From Cryptomeria japonica (lineage: Eukaryota > Streptophyta > Pinopsida > Cupressales > Cupressaceae): 60,000 nt of DNA. The position numbers and the translations under genes are program-made. Positions 22,835-33,748 of the stretch are shown one piece after another (the stretch's first letter is position 1; each line of letters opens with the position of its first letter). The notes under the pieces are model-generated. The model did not search any database, had not been told where the DNA came from, and was given only the letters and a program-made list of their open reading frames with translations. The DNA lies in assembly GCF_030272615.1 (NCBI RefSeq), contig NC_081414.1, positions 764,815,413-764,875,412 on the forward strand. Direction: 5' to 3'.

Positions 22835-24335
22835 TGTTGGCATTTGGCATTATAACAGACAAGGAGAGATTGTTGGCATTTCAATAAGGGTATTGAGAAG
22901 GTTGTTGATGATTATGGATATAACTGATTAAGGATGTTTACTGTCTTAATATTATTATTTTGGCATTGATGTCAAGAAATTGATTTTCTATTTCAGTATG
23001 ATGTTGCCATATCTTGAGAAGTATGATTTGATGAGTATAAAGATGTCGGTAAAAGACACAGAAAGAATATGATGAATAAGGGGAGGAATAAGTTATTCAA
23101 TGGGAAACTATTACCAAGTTAGACAATGATGAGATCGTGATGTTTAGATTGTTTTAATATCATACATATGTTATTGATTGTAAGGTTAATACTATACTAT
23201 GTTACCGAGCAAAGAACCTAGTCGGTAAACCCTAAGGTTATCGCTATCGGTTAATGAAGGCGGTATGTCTACCGAGTGAAGCTTAGTATTTACCGAGTTG
23301 CAACCGAGTAATAACAGAATGCATTGAATGAATAAAAGCATTATTTAATGAAGGAAGCTGATGAGTTGGCTATGATTAAATGATTAGTATATCGTGCATG
23401 AAGTTTGTTAAAGAATCTATGGCAAAGGAAAATCGGCACGAAGATCTACAGCTCAGATTGAACCGCAATACCCTAGCACAAGTTCCAAGAAATGTATGCA
23501 AGTTCCAAGGAGGGGTAAAACATTTTCAGATTGAAGGATACATTGAACCTGGTCAAAGTTTGAAGATCTGATGGCTATGATTGATCATGGGAAATGAGAT
23601 CAAGGAGATTAAGCGGTTGGCGAATTGTTTATAAATAAGGAACTATTGATAAACAATGTGTGCGGGCAAGTGTATGCACAGGGATGCTACATAGTGATTA
23701 CCGAGCACTGAAGCTTGAAGACCTGTTTGAATAACAGAGTATAGAGCCCAATAGATGGACAAGATTAGTCCTATATTGTAATGAGCAAATAAGAATCTGC
23801 TTTAGCATTTTAGATGTGAAGTTGTAGATAGATTTTTATTACTGTTATTTTGTGAAGTGATAGAATATCTCTTAACCGAGTGGACTTAATAGTCTTATTT
23901 GTAAAACCCTCTAGCAAGGTGACATTCTGATTGAGTGTTTGAAATCTTTTAACAAGGTCACTTCTAACAAGGTGAAGATCCTAACAGATCTAAGGGAAAT
24001 CCCTTAACCGGGTCACATCTAGCAATGTGTTTGTAATCTTTAACAGGATTTGCTTTTAACTGAGCATGCTCTAGAAGAGTATATTTCTTAGTGGGTCCGA
24101 AATCCCACAGTGGTTTTTCCCTATTTAGGTTTCCACATTAAATCTGGTGTTATGAATGTTATGATGTTTATATGCTTTTGAGTTTGCATGTTTAGCAGTT
24201 TTGGTTATATTACTAAAGTATATGTTATCGAGGTTGAATCTATTGTTTTTATGGAAGATTAAGTTTGTATGATTCATCCCCCCTCTCATCTTATTAGCTT
24301 GGAATCTATACTTACATTAAGTATCAGAACTATCA
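22835..24335 (+). repeat. 3' LTR of element D
   Basis: 1501 bp, TGTTGGCATTT...AACTATCA. It differs from the 5' copy by scattered substitutions, a single instead of doubled 24-bp unit and a short C-run (24278-24285). The right flank is the TSD atggg. Confidence 0.95.
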
Positions 24336-24917
24336 ATGGGAAAAACCACAGTGAGATGAAACTCACAAGTAACTATTTGCAGAATAGTAACCAGACCGGT
24401 TAAGGTTAGACCAGTTAAGGTCATACAATGTTCTTTACCAAAACAGATCCTGTTAGGAATCTCAATCTCTGTTAGGAGATAAGTCCAATTAAAGACTGCC
24501 TTGTGAGAGGATTTTAGATCCACAGATGTGAATCACCTTGTTAGAGGATTTACAAAGGCTTTTTTGGGCCTACTCGGTTAAGGGTTTCTAACTTGTCAAG
24601 GATGTGAGTAATCAACAAGTGAATGATCTAGCAAATAGCACAAACTGCTTGGTCAGATCCATGATAGCTTATAGCTAATGCATTTCAGCATTACTTCAGT
24701 CTTCAGTAAATCCACACTCTGTTACAGTACACAAACTTGATCTTTTCTATTAAGATCGCACATATAAGAACTCATCAACCACTTCAAACCCTAACAGCTA
24801 CACACACATTAAAACCCTAGACATGATGTCCTTAAAAGGAATCCAATTTCATGTCGATCCAATAGGATTACATTGCACGTTCCTAGGTTCATTGTATCTA
24901 GACACATTTGGTAACAC

Positions 24918-26409
24918 TGATAGTTCTGATACTTAATATAAGTACAGATCCAATAGCCAACAAGATGAGAGGGGGGGGGTGAATCATACAAACTTAATCA
25001 TCCATAAAAACATCAGATTCAACCTTGGTAACATATATATCAGTCATATAACCAAAACTATCAAACATGCAAACTCAAAAGCATATGAACAATATAAACC
25101 TCATAACACCAGATTTAACGTGGAAAAACCACTGTGGGATTTCGGACCCACTAAGAAATATACTCTTCTAGAGTATGCTCGGTTAAAAGCAAATCCTGTT
25201 AAAGATTACAAACACATTGCTAGATGTGACCCGGTTAAGGGATTTCCCTTAGATCTGTTAGGATCTTCACTTTGTTAGAAGTGACCTTGTCAAAGGATTT
25301 CAAACACTCAATCAGAATGTCGCCTTGCTAGAGGATTTTACAAATAAGACTGTTAAGTCCACTCAGTTAAGAGATTTTCTGCTACTTCTCAAAATAACAA
25401 TAATAAAGATATGTCTACAACTTTGCATCTAAAAATGCTAAAGTAGATTCCTATTTGTTCAATACAATCTAGACATAGAACTAATCTTGTCTATCTGCTA
25501 GGCTCTATACTCTCTTATCAAAATAGGTCTTCAAGCTTCTGTGCTCGGTAATCGCTATGTAGCATCCCTGTGCATACACTTGCCCGCATACATTGTTTAT
25601 CAATAGTTTCCTATTTATAAACAATCTTCTAACTGCTTAATCTCATTGATCACATTTCCCATGATTAATCATAGCCATCATATCTTCAATCTTGTCCAGG
25701 TTCAATGTATTCTTTGATCTGAAAATGTTTTACCCTGCCTTGGAACTTGCATTTTCACCTTCGAACTTGTGTTAGGGTATTGCAGTTCAATCTAAGCTGT
25801 AGATCTTCCTATTGATCTTTCTTTACCATAGATTTTTTAACAATCTTCATACATGGCTTACCAATCATTTAATTTGCTCCAGCTCATCAGCTTCTTTCAT
25901 TAAATATCACATGTAAACATTTAATGCATTCTGTTATAGCTCTATTGTAACTCAGTAAATACTAAATTTCACTCGGTAGACATTCTGCCTTCATTAACCG
26001 ATAGCGATAACCTTAGGGTTTACCGACTAGGTTCATTGCTTGAAAACATAGTATAGTATTAACCTTTACATTTTACAACATATGTATGATGTTAAAACAA
26101 TCTAAAACATCATGATCTCATCATTGTCTGACTCGGTAGTAGTTGCCCATTGAATACCTTATTCATCATATTCTTTCTTGTATCTTTTACCAACTTCTTT
26201 ATAATCTTCATATCATACTTCTCAAGATATGGCAACATCATACTAAATTAGAAAATCAATTTCTTGACATCAATGACAAAATAATAATAATATCAAGATA
26301 GTAAAACATCTTTAATCAGTTATGTCCATAATCATCAATAACCTTCTCAATATCCTTATTGAAATGCCAACAATCTTTCATTGTCTGTTATAATGCAATA
26401 TTGCCAACA
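24918..26409 (-). repeat. 3' LTR of element E
   Basis: 1492 bp; plus orientation tgatagttctg...ttgccaaca. Homologous to both D LTRs (inverted) and to 31106-32639. TATA-like motif on the minus strand at 25612-25619. Confidence 0.95.
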
Positions 26410-26857
26410 ATCTCCCCCTTTGGCATTGATGGCAAAACCTATTGATTTGACCTTTAAAAGATTCGGATTACTGTGATTCTAAAATGCTGAAATGCTCTCC
26501 CCCATACATTAGATTTCTTAGTCTTTTCTTTATTTCAATTTGTAGTCTTCTCTCAGTCTTCTCCCATATATTAGTCTTTTCCCCCTTTGGTAGGTCTTCT
26601 CCCCCTTTGGTAGGTCTTCTCCCCCTTTGACAACAATGCCAAAAAGTAAAGAACTAAAACATAATTTCTTTCTGTAAGAAGTTATTTCCTGCTGTTGTAT
26701 ATCAACTGAGTATCGATCAGAGCATTTGTCTTCAATTCTTGTTTCCTATTTATTGTTTCATGCACACCTTTAGAAAACCTCCTAAAGTGTGTAAATCAAC
26801 ATCAACTCCTAAAGGTATTCTGTAGAGTCATCGAATTGATGCTTTCACCGAACTCGG
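26410..26857 (-). other. 3' non-coding region of element E with repeated polypurine motifs
   Basis: Minus-strand purine tract CCAAAGGGGGAGA at 26411-26423 adjoins the 3' LTR and is the likely PPT. Around 26578-26632 the purine motif (A)AAGGGGGAGAAGACCTACC occurs as three near-tandem copies, where D has one; a local amplification of the upstream PPT-like motif. Confidence 0.8.
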
Positions 26858-27238
26858 TCAGTGAATGGAAGATAGGGGTAGGACCCCTAATTTACTTATG
26901 AGATATTCAAAAGTGTCCTTTGGTAGTGGCTTGGTGAAGATATCTGCTATTTGCTCCTTTGTGCTAACATATTCCAACACCACTTTCTTCTCTTGAGCTT
27001 CTTCTCTAAGATAATGATATTTGATAGATATGTGCTTAGTCTTAGAGTGCATAACAGGATTCTTTGAAATATTAATGGCACTAGTATTGTCATAGAATAT
27101 AGTTACTGGCTTGGTAACTTTCTCATTTATACCTTCCAATAGTTGTTTGATCCATGAAATGTTGGTACAATTTAGTGTTGCAGCAACGTATTCAGCTTCT
27201 GCTATTGACTGTGAAACACATCCATGTTTCTTGCTAAG

Positions 27239-28912
27239 TCAACTCACTAGTCTTTCTCCTAAAAAGAAAGCTCCTCCACTTGTGTTTTTCCTGTCATCAA
27301 TGTTGCCTACCCAATCAGCATCAATATAAACTTGTAAATCAAAATCATTTCCTTTCTGATATACTAAGCCATAATCTTCAGTGCCCTTTAAGTATCTAAA
27401 AATTCTTTTGATAGCCGTCATGTGTGTTTCCTTAGGATCTGCAGAAAATCTTGCAACAATACCTATTGCATGTGCTATATCTATCTTGATGTGAACAACA
27501 TATTGTAACTTTCCAATCATAGATTGGTAAAGTGTCTCATCAACAGATGTAGATTCATCATTCTTTGATAATTTATAGTTGGTAGTCATAGGAGTACTTA
27601 CTAGTTTTGAATCCTCCATTCCAAATTTCTTCAAGATTTCCTTTATGTACTTGGATTGGGTAATGAAAATCTCATTTTTCATTTGCAGTATCTGTAAACC
27701 TATAAAATACTTTATCTCACTGATTAATGACATCTCAAATTCTTTGCTCATTTCATTTCCAAAGTTCTTGCATAAAGAGTCATTTCCACAAAATATAATA
27801 TCATAAACAAATATTGCTGAGATCAGTATTTCATTTTCTTCATTCTTCATGTACATGTTGTTGTTCTCACTTGTCCTTATAAAACCAATCTTAATCAAAT
27901 AAGAGTGCAATCTTTCATACCATGCTCTTGGTGCTTGTTTCAAACCATATAAAGCTTTGTTCAATTTACGTACCTGATCTTTATTATTGTCTTCAACAAA
28001 TTCTTCAGGTTGTTCAATGAAAACTTCTTCTCTTAATATACCATTCAGAAATGTAGATTTGACATCCATTTGATATACCTTGAAGTTCTTGAAAGCAATA
28101 TATGCCAACAATGTTCTTACTCCTTCAAGTCTAGCAACAGGTGCAAAAGTCTCACCATAATCAATTCCTTCTTCTTGGGCATAACCTTTGCAAACTAGTC
28201 TTGCTTTGTTCTGAATGACCTCACCCTTTTCATTTAGCTTGTTTCTGAAGATCCACTTTGTACTGATTACATTTTTGTCCTCCGGTCTTGGGACCAATGT
28301 CCATGTGTCATTCTTCTTGATTTGATCAATCTCTTCTATCATAGCATTTATCCAATCTTCATTGTTAAATGCCTCTTTCACTATTCTCCGTTCAAATTCA
28401 GATATCAAACATGTGTTCTGTGTCAGTTTGTTCCTTGTCATCATTGGATCATCCTTATCTCCTATAATATGACTTGGTGCATGATGTCTTCTGACATACT
28501 TGGCTAATACAGGCTCGGTAGGCTCTGTATGATCTTCTTCATCACTCAATAACTGGATATTTTCTTCATTTTCTTCAACAGTTTTCTCGGTAGGACTTCT
28601 TGGTTGCACATAGACAAATCCATCATAATCTTCTGGTTCTTTGGAATTTCCTTCATCATTTCTTTCTGCAAATTCATCAATTTTCACATTTACACTTTCT
28701 ACTATTTTGTTAGATGATTTGATCATACATTTAAGTGCTTTGCTTCTAGAAGAATAACCTAGAAACATTCCTTCTTCACTTTTCTGATCAAACTTGCCAT
28801 TTCTATCATCTTTATGAACATAGCATCTACTTCCAAAGATTTTGAAATAACTTACATTAGGTTTTTTGCCATACCAGATTTCATAAGGTGTCTTCAAAGT
28901 ACCTTTCTTCAA
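27239..28912 (-). pseudogene. Element E: integrase C-part, reverse transcriptase, start of RNase H
   Basis: 557-residue open stretch: [40 protein letters not shown] (integrase C-part), acidic linker, RT blocks [74 protein letters not shown]. The catalytic box reads [14 protein letters not shown], where D has FVDD: the first catalytic Asp is Tyr, so this RT cannot polymerise. RNase H starts at [19 protein letters not shown]. Confidence 0.92.
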
Positions 28913-30102
28913 TTGAACTCAGTTCAAGGTGTAAATAGTTGTGCTTATTGCTTCTCTCCAAAATGTTTGTGGCACCTTCTTCTCAATCATCAGTGTTCTA
29001 GCACAATCCACAATAGATCTCTTTCTTCTTTCAGCTATTCCATCCTGCTGTGGAGTTCTCAGTGTAGAGACTTGTCTTTTAATACCATGATCATTGTAGA
29101 ACAAGTTGAATTCATCAAATGTGAACTCTCCTCCTCTATCTGATCTAAGACATTTCAGTTGTCTTCCTGTTTCATTTTTAACTCTTGCCTTGTACCATTT
29201 AAACATTTGAAAAGCTTCTAATTTTTCTTTTAAAAACATTACTGACATCATCCTTGAATAGTCATCCACAAATAATATGAAATATTTATCACCATAATAA
29301 CTTTAAACTTTCATAGGACCACAAAGATCAGTGTGCACTAGATCTAAAATTCCTTTAGAAGTGTAAGACTTACTTGTAAAGCTAGATCTTGTCATCTTAC
29401 CCATCTGGCATCCTCGGCAATAGCATTCTTAGGCTTTTCAAGACTCAGTAGACCTCTTACTCGGTGCTTCTTACTTATCTTGATCAGGTTATCAAAATTA
29501 ACATGACAAAACCTTTTATGCCATAACCAGGTATCATCAATCTTTGCATACAAACACTTATTGTGAGTTGAATCAAGGTGAAATGTATTACCTTTTGTTT
29601 GTGTCCCGGTAGCAGCTAACTTTCCATTCTTGTCATGAACTTTGACAATTCCTTTCTGAAATTCTATTCAGTAACCTATGTTGTTTAGCTATGCTACACT
29701 CAACAAATTGTATTTCAAACCTTCAACCCAATAAACATCATTGCATCTTGCATTATCAAGAAGTGTTATGGATCCTTTACCTCTTACCAGACATGGTGCA
29801 TCATTACCAAATCTAACATAGCCTCCATCATAATCTTCTAACATAACAAACTTGTGTTGATCTCCTGTCATATGATGTGAGCATCCACTATCTATAATCC
29901 AAGAATCATTAGTGTTTATGTGAGATATTAGGGATTTTTCTTCATACCTTTTTTCATCTGATCCATCGTTGATAGCCACATAAATAACTTCCTCTGTATC
30001 AGTCTCATCTAATTTATCATCGTCAGATTCCTCATCAGCTATTAAGCATGTCTTTCTATCTCTTCTTCTGAAGTCTCGGTGTCCTCTGTAATGGTTATCT
30101 TT

Positions 30103-31041
30103 CTATCTGTCATCTTGGTAATCTCTCTTTTCAGTAAAATCTTTGTTAGGACAGTTAGAAGCCATATGTCCAATCTTATCACAATTGAAATATTTCAAAG
30201 GTAGTTTTCCTTTATACTTACCTTTGCCTCTCGGTAACCTTTTGGCCAATAGTGCTTCAAACTCTTCTTGCTTTTTGATTTCTTCATATAGTTTATGTAC
30301 TTCTTCCATGTTCTTTTGAAATCTTTCACTTGCTCCATTGTGATCTCCTTCAAAGTACTTATACTTTCTTTCATTGTAATCATCAAATTCACCAATATGA
30401 AAAGAACTAAATGCAGATTCAACTTTATTTACCGATGACCCACTGTTATCAAAATTACTTAACTCAAATGCATGTAGCTTACCAATAGTAGCATCCAAGG
30501 AAACTGGCATATTGGGTACAGAACTCAATTCATTGATTGCAGAGACTCGGATTGCATAGGCAGGTAGAAGGGTTCTTAACAACTTACTTTTCACATCCTT
30601 TTCTTCAATAGTTCCTCCTGCTCCTTTGATTTGATTTACAATCTCCTTTAGTCTTGTACTATACTGGGTTATGTTCTCACTTTCACTCATCCTCATAGAT
30701 TCAAGTTGTCCTCTTAAACTATCCACTTTTGCTCTTTGAACATGTTCATCTCCTCCATATACAGATATGAGCTTAGTCCACATTGCCTTTGCATCAGTAC
30801 ATCCTTCTAGATCATTAAACTCTGAGTCAGTCAATGCAGATGTTATTTCAATCATTGCTTGAATATGTTCTTGTTTTGCCTTTATCTCTTCCATAGTCAA
30901 TGGATAGGTGCTCGGTGTGATGAAATCATTCTCCAGATAATAGACGGCATATTCTCCAATTCCTGATAGATGTAGCTTCATCCTTTTCTGCCATGTAGAG
31001 AAACTTGACTTGTTCAGCTTTGGTGCATCCCTCTTATACAT
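30103..31041 (-). pseudogene. Element E: gag
   Basis: 312 residues, UBN2-type Copia gag: KLHLSGIGEYAVYYLENDFI, DLEGCTDAKAMWTKLISVYG, RGQLESMRMSESENITQY, SKLLRTLLPAYAIRVSAINE, then a charged region and the knuckle with its first Cys changed to Tyr. It aligns residue by residue with D gag and has no internal stop. Ends at TAG for Trp. Confidence 0.92.
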
Positions 31042-31091
31042 CTTTGGATCTTTAACTCAAGTGCCTTTAAACTTTCCTTTTGGAGTCCAAA

Positions 31092-31103
31092 GCTCTGATA
31101 CCA
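31092..31103 (-). other. Primer-binding site of element E
   Basis: Minus strand TGGTATCAGAGC, 2 bases inside the 5' LTR start. Confidence 0.93.
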
Positions 31104-31105
31104 AT

Positions 31106-32639
31106 TGATAGTTCTGATACTTAATATAAGTACAAATCCAATAGCCAACAAGATAAGGGGGGGTGAATCATACAAACTTAATCATCCATAAAAACATCAG
31201 ATTCAACCTCGGTAACATATATATCAGTCATATAACCAAAACTGTCAAACATGCAAACTCAAAAGCATATGAACAATATAAACCTCATAACACCAGATTT
31301 AACGTGGAAACCCAAATAGGGAAAAACCACTATGGGATTTCGAACCCACTAAGAAATATATTCTTCTAGAGTATGCTCGGTTAAAAGCAAATCCTATTAA
31401 AGATTACAAACACATTGCTAGATGTGACCCGGTTAAGGGATTTCCCTCAGATCTGTTAGGATCTTCACTTTGTTACAAGTGACCTTGTCAAAGGATTTCA
31501 AACATTCAATTAGAATGTCACCTTGCTAGAGGATTTTACAAATAAGATTGTTAAGTCCACTCGGTTAAGAGATTTTCTGCTACTTCTCAAAATAACAGTA
31601 ATAAAGATATGTCTGCAACTTCACATCTAAAAATGCTAAAGCAGATTCCTATTTGTTCGATACAATCTAGACATAGAACTAATCTTGTCTATCTGCTAGG
31701 CTCTACACTCTCTTATCAAAACAGGTCTTCAAGCTTCTGTGCTCAGTAATCACTATGTAGCATCCCTGTGCATACACTTGCCCGCATACATTGTTTATCA
31801 ATAGTTTCCTATTTATAAACAATCTTCTAACCGCTTAATCTCATTGATCACATTTCCCATGATCAATCATAGCCATCATATCTTCAGTCTTGTCCAGGTT
31901 CAATGTATTCTTTGATCTGAAAATGTTTTACCCTGCCTTGGAACTTGCATTTTCACCTTGGAACTTGTGTTAGAGTATTACGGTTCAATCTGAGCTGTAG
32001 ATCTTCCTGTCGATCTTTCTTTACCATAGATTCTTTAACAATCTTCATACACGGCTTACCAATCATTTAATTTGCTCCAGCTCATCAGCTTCTTTCATTA
32101 AATATCACATGTAAACATTTAATGCATTTTGTTATAGCTCGGCTGTAGCTTGGTAAATACTAAACTTCACTCGGTAGACATTCTGCCTTCATTAACCGAT
32201 AGCGATAACCTTAGGGTTTACCGACTAGGTTCCTTAGGGTTTTTAGACTAGGTTCATTGCTTGATAACATAGTATAGTATTAACCTTTACATTTTACAAC
32301 ATATGTATGATGTTAAAACAATCTAAAACTTCATGATCTCATCATTGTCTGACTCGGTAGTAGTTGCCCATTGAATACCTTATTCATCCCTTTATTCATC
32401 ATATTATTTCCTATATCTTTTACCGACTTCTTTATAATCTTCATATCATACTTTTCAAGATATGACAACATCATACTGAATTAGAAAATCAATTTCTTGA
32501 CATCAATGATAAAATAATAATATCAAGATAGTAAAACATCTTTAATCAGTTATGTCCATAATCATAAACAACCTTCTCAATATCCTTATTGAAATGCCAA
32601 CAATCTTTCATTGTCTGTTATAATGCAATATTGCCAACA
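31106..32639 (-). repeat. 5' LTR of element E
   Basis: 1534 bp, plus orientation tgatagttctg...ttgccaaca. Pair of 24918-26409. Right flank is the TSD aacac. TATA-like motif on the minus strand at 31810-31817. Confidence 0.95.
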
Positions 32640-32870
32640 AACACAGCACAAACTAACCGTCAAAGAGTCAGTGGATGGTAACTCATCACAAAGATATACC
32701 AATTGATAACTCATCACAGAGTATTACCGGTTTATACAACTTTACCAATTACCGGTTGGTAACTCAGAGTAATATCGGTTTGACTATTAAACAGATTACC
32801 AGTTGGTAACTTAGAGTAATACCGGTTTAGCAGATTACCGGTTGACATAAATGAAACTAGGAAAATGAAG

Positions 32871-33748
32871 ACTCTTAGCTTCAAACTTGCTTATGTAATC
32901 ACCTCTTTTAATAAAACATTTGCTTCCAAATATCTTAAAATAGCTAACATCAAGTGATCTCCCATACCAGTATTCGTAAGGGGTCTTGTCCTTACCTCTT
33001 TTCACCAGAACTCGTTTCATTGTGTAGACAGTTGTACTTATAGCTTCTATCCAAAATATTTTTGCTACACCTCCTTGTATCAATATAGTCCTAGCAGCTT
33101 CAACCACTGACCGATTGTTTCTCTCTGCTATACCATTCTATTGTGGTGTCCTTCGTGCAAAAAGCTACCGCTTGATACCATTCTCATCACAATACTTAGT
33201 GAATTCCTCATAAGTAAATTCACTACCTTGATCTGTTCTCAGACATTTTATCTTTTTGCAACTCTCTTTCTCAGCTAAGGCCTTGAAAGCCTTGAATTTA
33301 CCAAAATCTTCATTCTTATCCTTCAAGAATGTGAGCCACATCATCCTTGAACAATTATCAGTGAAGATCATGAAATATCTATCACCTTGAATGCTTCTTG
33401 TTCTTATTGGTCCACATAGATCTATATGAACCAAATCTAACAAGTGCTCCACTGAGAAGGACTTGCTCTTGAAAGTTGAAGAAGTCATCTTTCCTAACTG
33501 ACTTTTTTTACAAAGAGCATTAACCGGTTTGTTTAGCTGAGGTAGACCTCTTACTGTCTTAGACTTGCTTACTTTAACAATATTGTTAAAATTTATATGA
33601 AAAAAACTCTCATGCCAAAGCCAACTATCATCTATTTTTGTAATTAAACAGTTGTTAACTTTAGGATTAAGATGAAATAGATTACCTCTGGTATGTTTCC
33701 CACTTGCAATCAATTCACCTTTGTTGTCAAAGATTTTGCATATACCAT
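32871..33748 (-). pseudogene. Body C: GAG-pre-integrase and integrase
   Basis: Continuation of body C beyond the nested insertion. From 33748 down: GELIASGKHTRGNLFHLNPK, LWHESFFHINFNNIVKVSK (His/Cys pattern partly lost: relatives have RLCHVNFDN), CKKSQLGKMTSSTFKSK, HIDLCGPIRTRSIQGDRYFM, FTDNCSRMMWLTFLKD, KCLRTDQGSEFTYEEFTKYC, then after a broken join TMKRVLVKRGKDKTPYEYW and FKIFGSKCFIKRGDYISKFE. The last 29 bp duplicate those at 16442-16470. It is cut upstream at 33748 by the solo gypsy LTR. Confidence 0.87.

Larger units (their letters stand above)
16675..24335 (+). mobile_element. Copia LTR retrotransposon D, complete, perfect TSD
   Basis: 7661 bp, plus strand, flanked by atggg on both sides (16670-16674 and 24336-24340). 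LTRs are 16675-18212 and 22835-24335; PBS 18215-18226; PPT 22821-22831. One long gag-pol frame with only nonsense damage. Same family as E, which lies in the opposite orientation 582 bp away. It inserted into the truncated LTR described above. Confidence 0.96.
26858..31041 (-). pseudogene. Element E gag-pol polyprotein, decayed
   Basis: ATG at 31041 (MYKRDAPKLNKSSFSTWQKR, identical to D) to the stop at 26858. Gag runs to 30103; the knuckle is YFNCDKIGHMASNCP with the first Cys lost. A TAG replaces Trp at 30100-30102. Protease SWIIDSGCSHHMTGD is intact (29979-29689). A one-base deletion near 29425, relative to D, shifts the frame in the GAG-pre-integrase/integrase join. Integrase continues 29269-28919. 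A TGA at 28916-28918 is shared with D. RT-RNase H is 28912-27239, then TGA for Trp at 27236-27238, then the RNase H end (27139-26858). Confidence 0.92.
24918..32639 (-). mobile_element. Copia LTR retrotransposon E, complete, perfect TSD
   Basis: 7722 bp, minus strand, flanked by aacac on both sides (24913-24917 and 32640-32644). LTRs 24918-26409 and 31106-32639, PBS 31092-31103, PPT 26412-26423. Same family as D, inverted relative to it. Coding is more decayed than in D: stops, one frameshift and loss of an RT catalytic Asp. Confidence 0.96.
16471..32870 (-). mobile_element. Doubly truncated Copia LTR inserted in body C, itself hosting elements D and E
   Basis: Three pieces (16471-16674, 24336-24917, 32640-32870) join, across the TSDs of D and E, into about 1.0 kb of a Copia LTR in minus orientation: G-run hairpin (16477-16504), GGGAAAAACCACAGTGAGAT, (C/G)GTTAA-GGATT words, then ACCGGT-rich sequence. 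Compared with LTR1-3 it lacks about 30-40 bp at each end. It is flanked by a 29-bp exact duplication of body C (16442-16470 and 32871-32899) instead of a 5-bp TSD. Confidence 0.75.
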
